12,654 nt of DNA. Source: JAQGMJ01 sp036271855 (lineage in GTDB: Bacteria > Pseudomonadota > Gammaproteobacteria > Burkholderiales > JAEUOS01). The stretch spans positions 1 to 12,654 of the forward strand of contig DATAZV010000071.1 in the NCBI GenBank assembly GCA_036271855.1. The letters run 5' to 3'. The notes below the pieces were generated by a model. It did not search any database. It was not told the origin of the DNA and saw nothing but the letters and a program-made list of their open reading frames with translations. Both the position numbers and the translations under genes were made by a program. The stretch's first letter is position 1. Every line of letters begins with the position of its first letter. Of this stretch, positions 12,526-12,654 are shown piece after piece.

Positions 12526-12654
12526 GTGGCTGTGGCTGAGACGGATTCTTTCGAAGGCATAGGCGACGTCAATTCGTCCAAGCTGCTGGTCGGCCTGATC
12601 GGCGAGGGCATCGCGCAGTCGCTTTCCCCCTCCCTCCATGAGGAGGAGGCGAGG
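12526..12654 (+). CDS. aroE: Partial shikimate dehydrogenase-like protein (N-terminus)
   Basis: The window ends after 43 codons. From the GTG at 12526 (GGGG 9 nt upstream; GTG 12532 is an alternative) the frame runs open to the edge. The segment LLVGLIGEGIAQSLSPSLHE matches the N-terminal substrate-binding motif of shikimate dehydrogenases (GxxxxxSLSPxxHN), where the two serines contact the substrate carboxylate. The GLIG...SPxxHEEE form, with E rather than N after the histidine, resembles the catabolic or RifI-like branch rather than biosynthetic AroE. It would oxidise or reduce a shikimate/quinate-type compound with NAD(P). It fits the operon with aroQ and the TRAP transporter. Only the family can be assigned from this fragment. 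Confidence 0.75.
   Translation, partial: MAVAETDSFEGIGDVNSSKLLVGLIGEGIAQSLSPSLHEEEAR

Noticed and set aside
1..12654. CRISPR array, tRNA or rRNA gene, insertion sequence, prophage or integration site
   Set aside because: No regularly spaced repeats, tRNA- or rRNA-like sequence, transposase, integrase or flanking direct repeats were seen.

Overview
The window looks like a GC-rich betaproteobacterial chromosome, most likely Burkholderiales and possibly Oxalobacteraceae. This rests on strong third-position G/C preference, 'GGAGACAA'-type ribosome sites, an IclR/TRAP-transporter catabolic operon, and a cluster resembling the Legionella Lqs and Janthinobacterium Jqs alpha-hydroxyketone quorum-sensing genes. 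The taxonomic call is inference; no RNA gene or marker gene is present.

Region 1 (1-780). A truncated minus-strand gene, possibly a flavin-dependent monooxygenase, diverges from a MarR-family regulator. Between them lies a perfect 28-bp AT-rich palindrome, the likely MarR operator. The regulator probably starts at a TTG behind a strong GGAGG.

Region 2 (895-5452), the most interesting part. A plus-strand run encodes a LuxR-type regulator with a degenerate signal-binding domain, a six-TM sensor kinase like LqsS/CqsS, and a response regulator like LqsR with an enlarged receiver. It converges on a minus-strand PLP-dependent alpha-oxoamine synthase like LqsA/CqsA. The regulator and synthase stop codons overlap in one CTAG. 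Together they have every part of an alpha-hydroxyketone circuit: synthase, membrane receptor kinase and response regulator, plus a LuxR-type protein that is not part of the classical Lqs/Cqs set. Upstream of the synthase is a near-perfect lux-box-like palindrome (5578-5597), centred at -42.5 relative to the start site predicted from a CATAAT -10. This suggests a hybrid circuit in which the LuxR protein controls synthesis of a hydroxyketone signal.

Region 3 (5771-7932). A soluble PAS-histidine kinase diverges from the synthase gene. About 470 nt without a recognisable gene follow, then a small stand-alone GAF-domain protein. Both probably start at TTG codons with good ribosome sites. They could feed other inputs into the quorum circuit, but the sequence does not prove it.

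Region 4 (7957-12654). An IclR-family regulator diverges from an operon encoding a type II 3-dehydroquinate dehydratase-like protein, a complete tripartite TRAP transporter (DctP, DctQ, DctM) and the start of a shikimate dehydrogenase-like gene cut by the window edge. The gene set suggests uptake and conversion of a quinate/shikimate-like or related hydroxy-carboxylate. The dehydratase-like protein keeps its catalytic residues but has changed two substrate-contact positions. An IclR-type palindrome lies in the divergent promoter. The dctP-dctQ gap holds a perfect hairpin, an operator-like palindrome and an unreported 18-codon ORF ending one base before dctQ.
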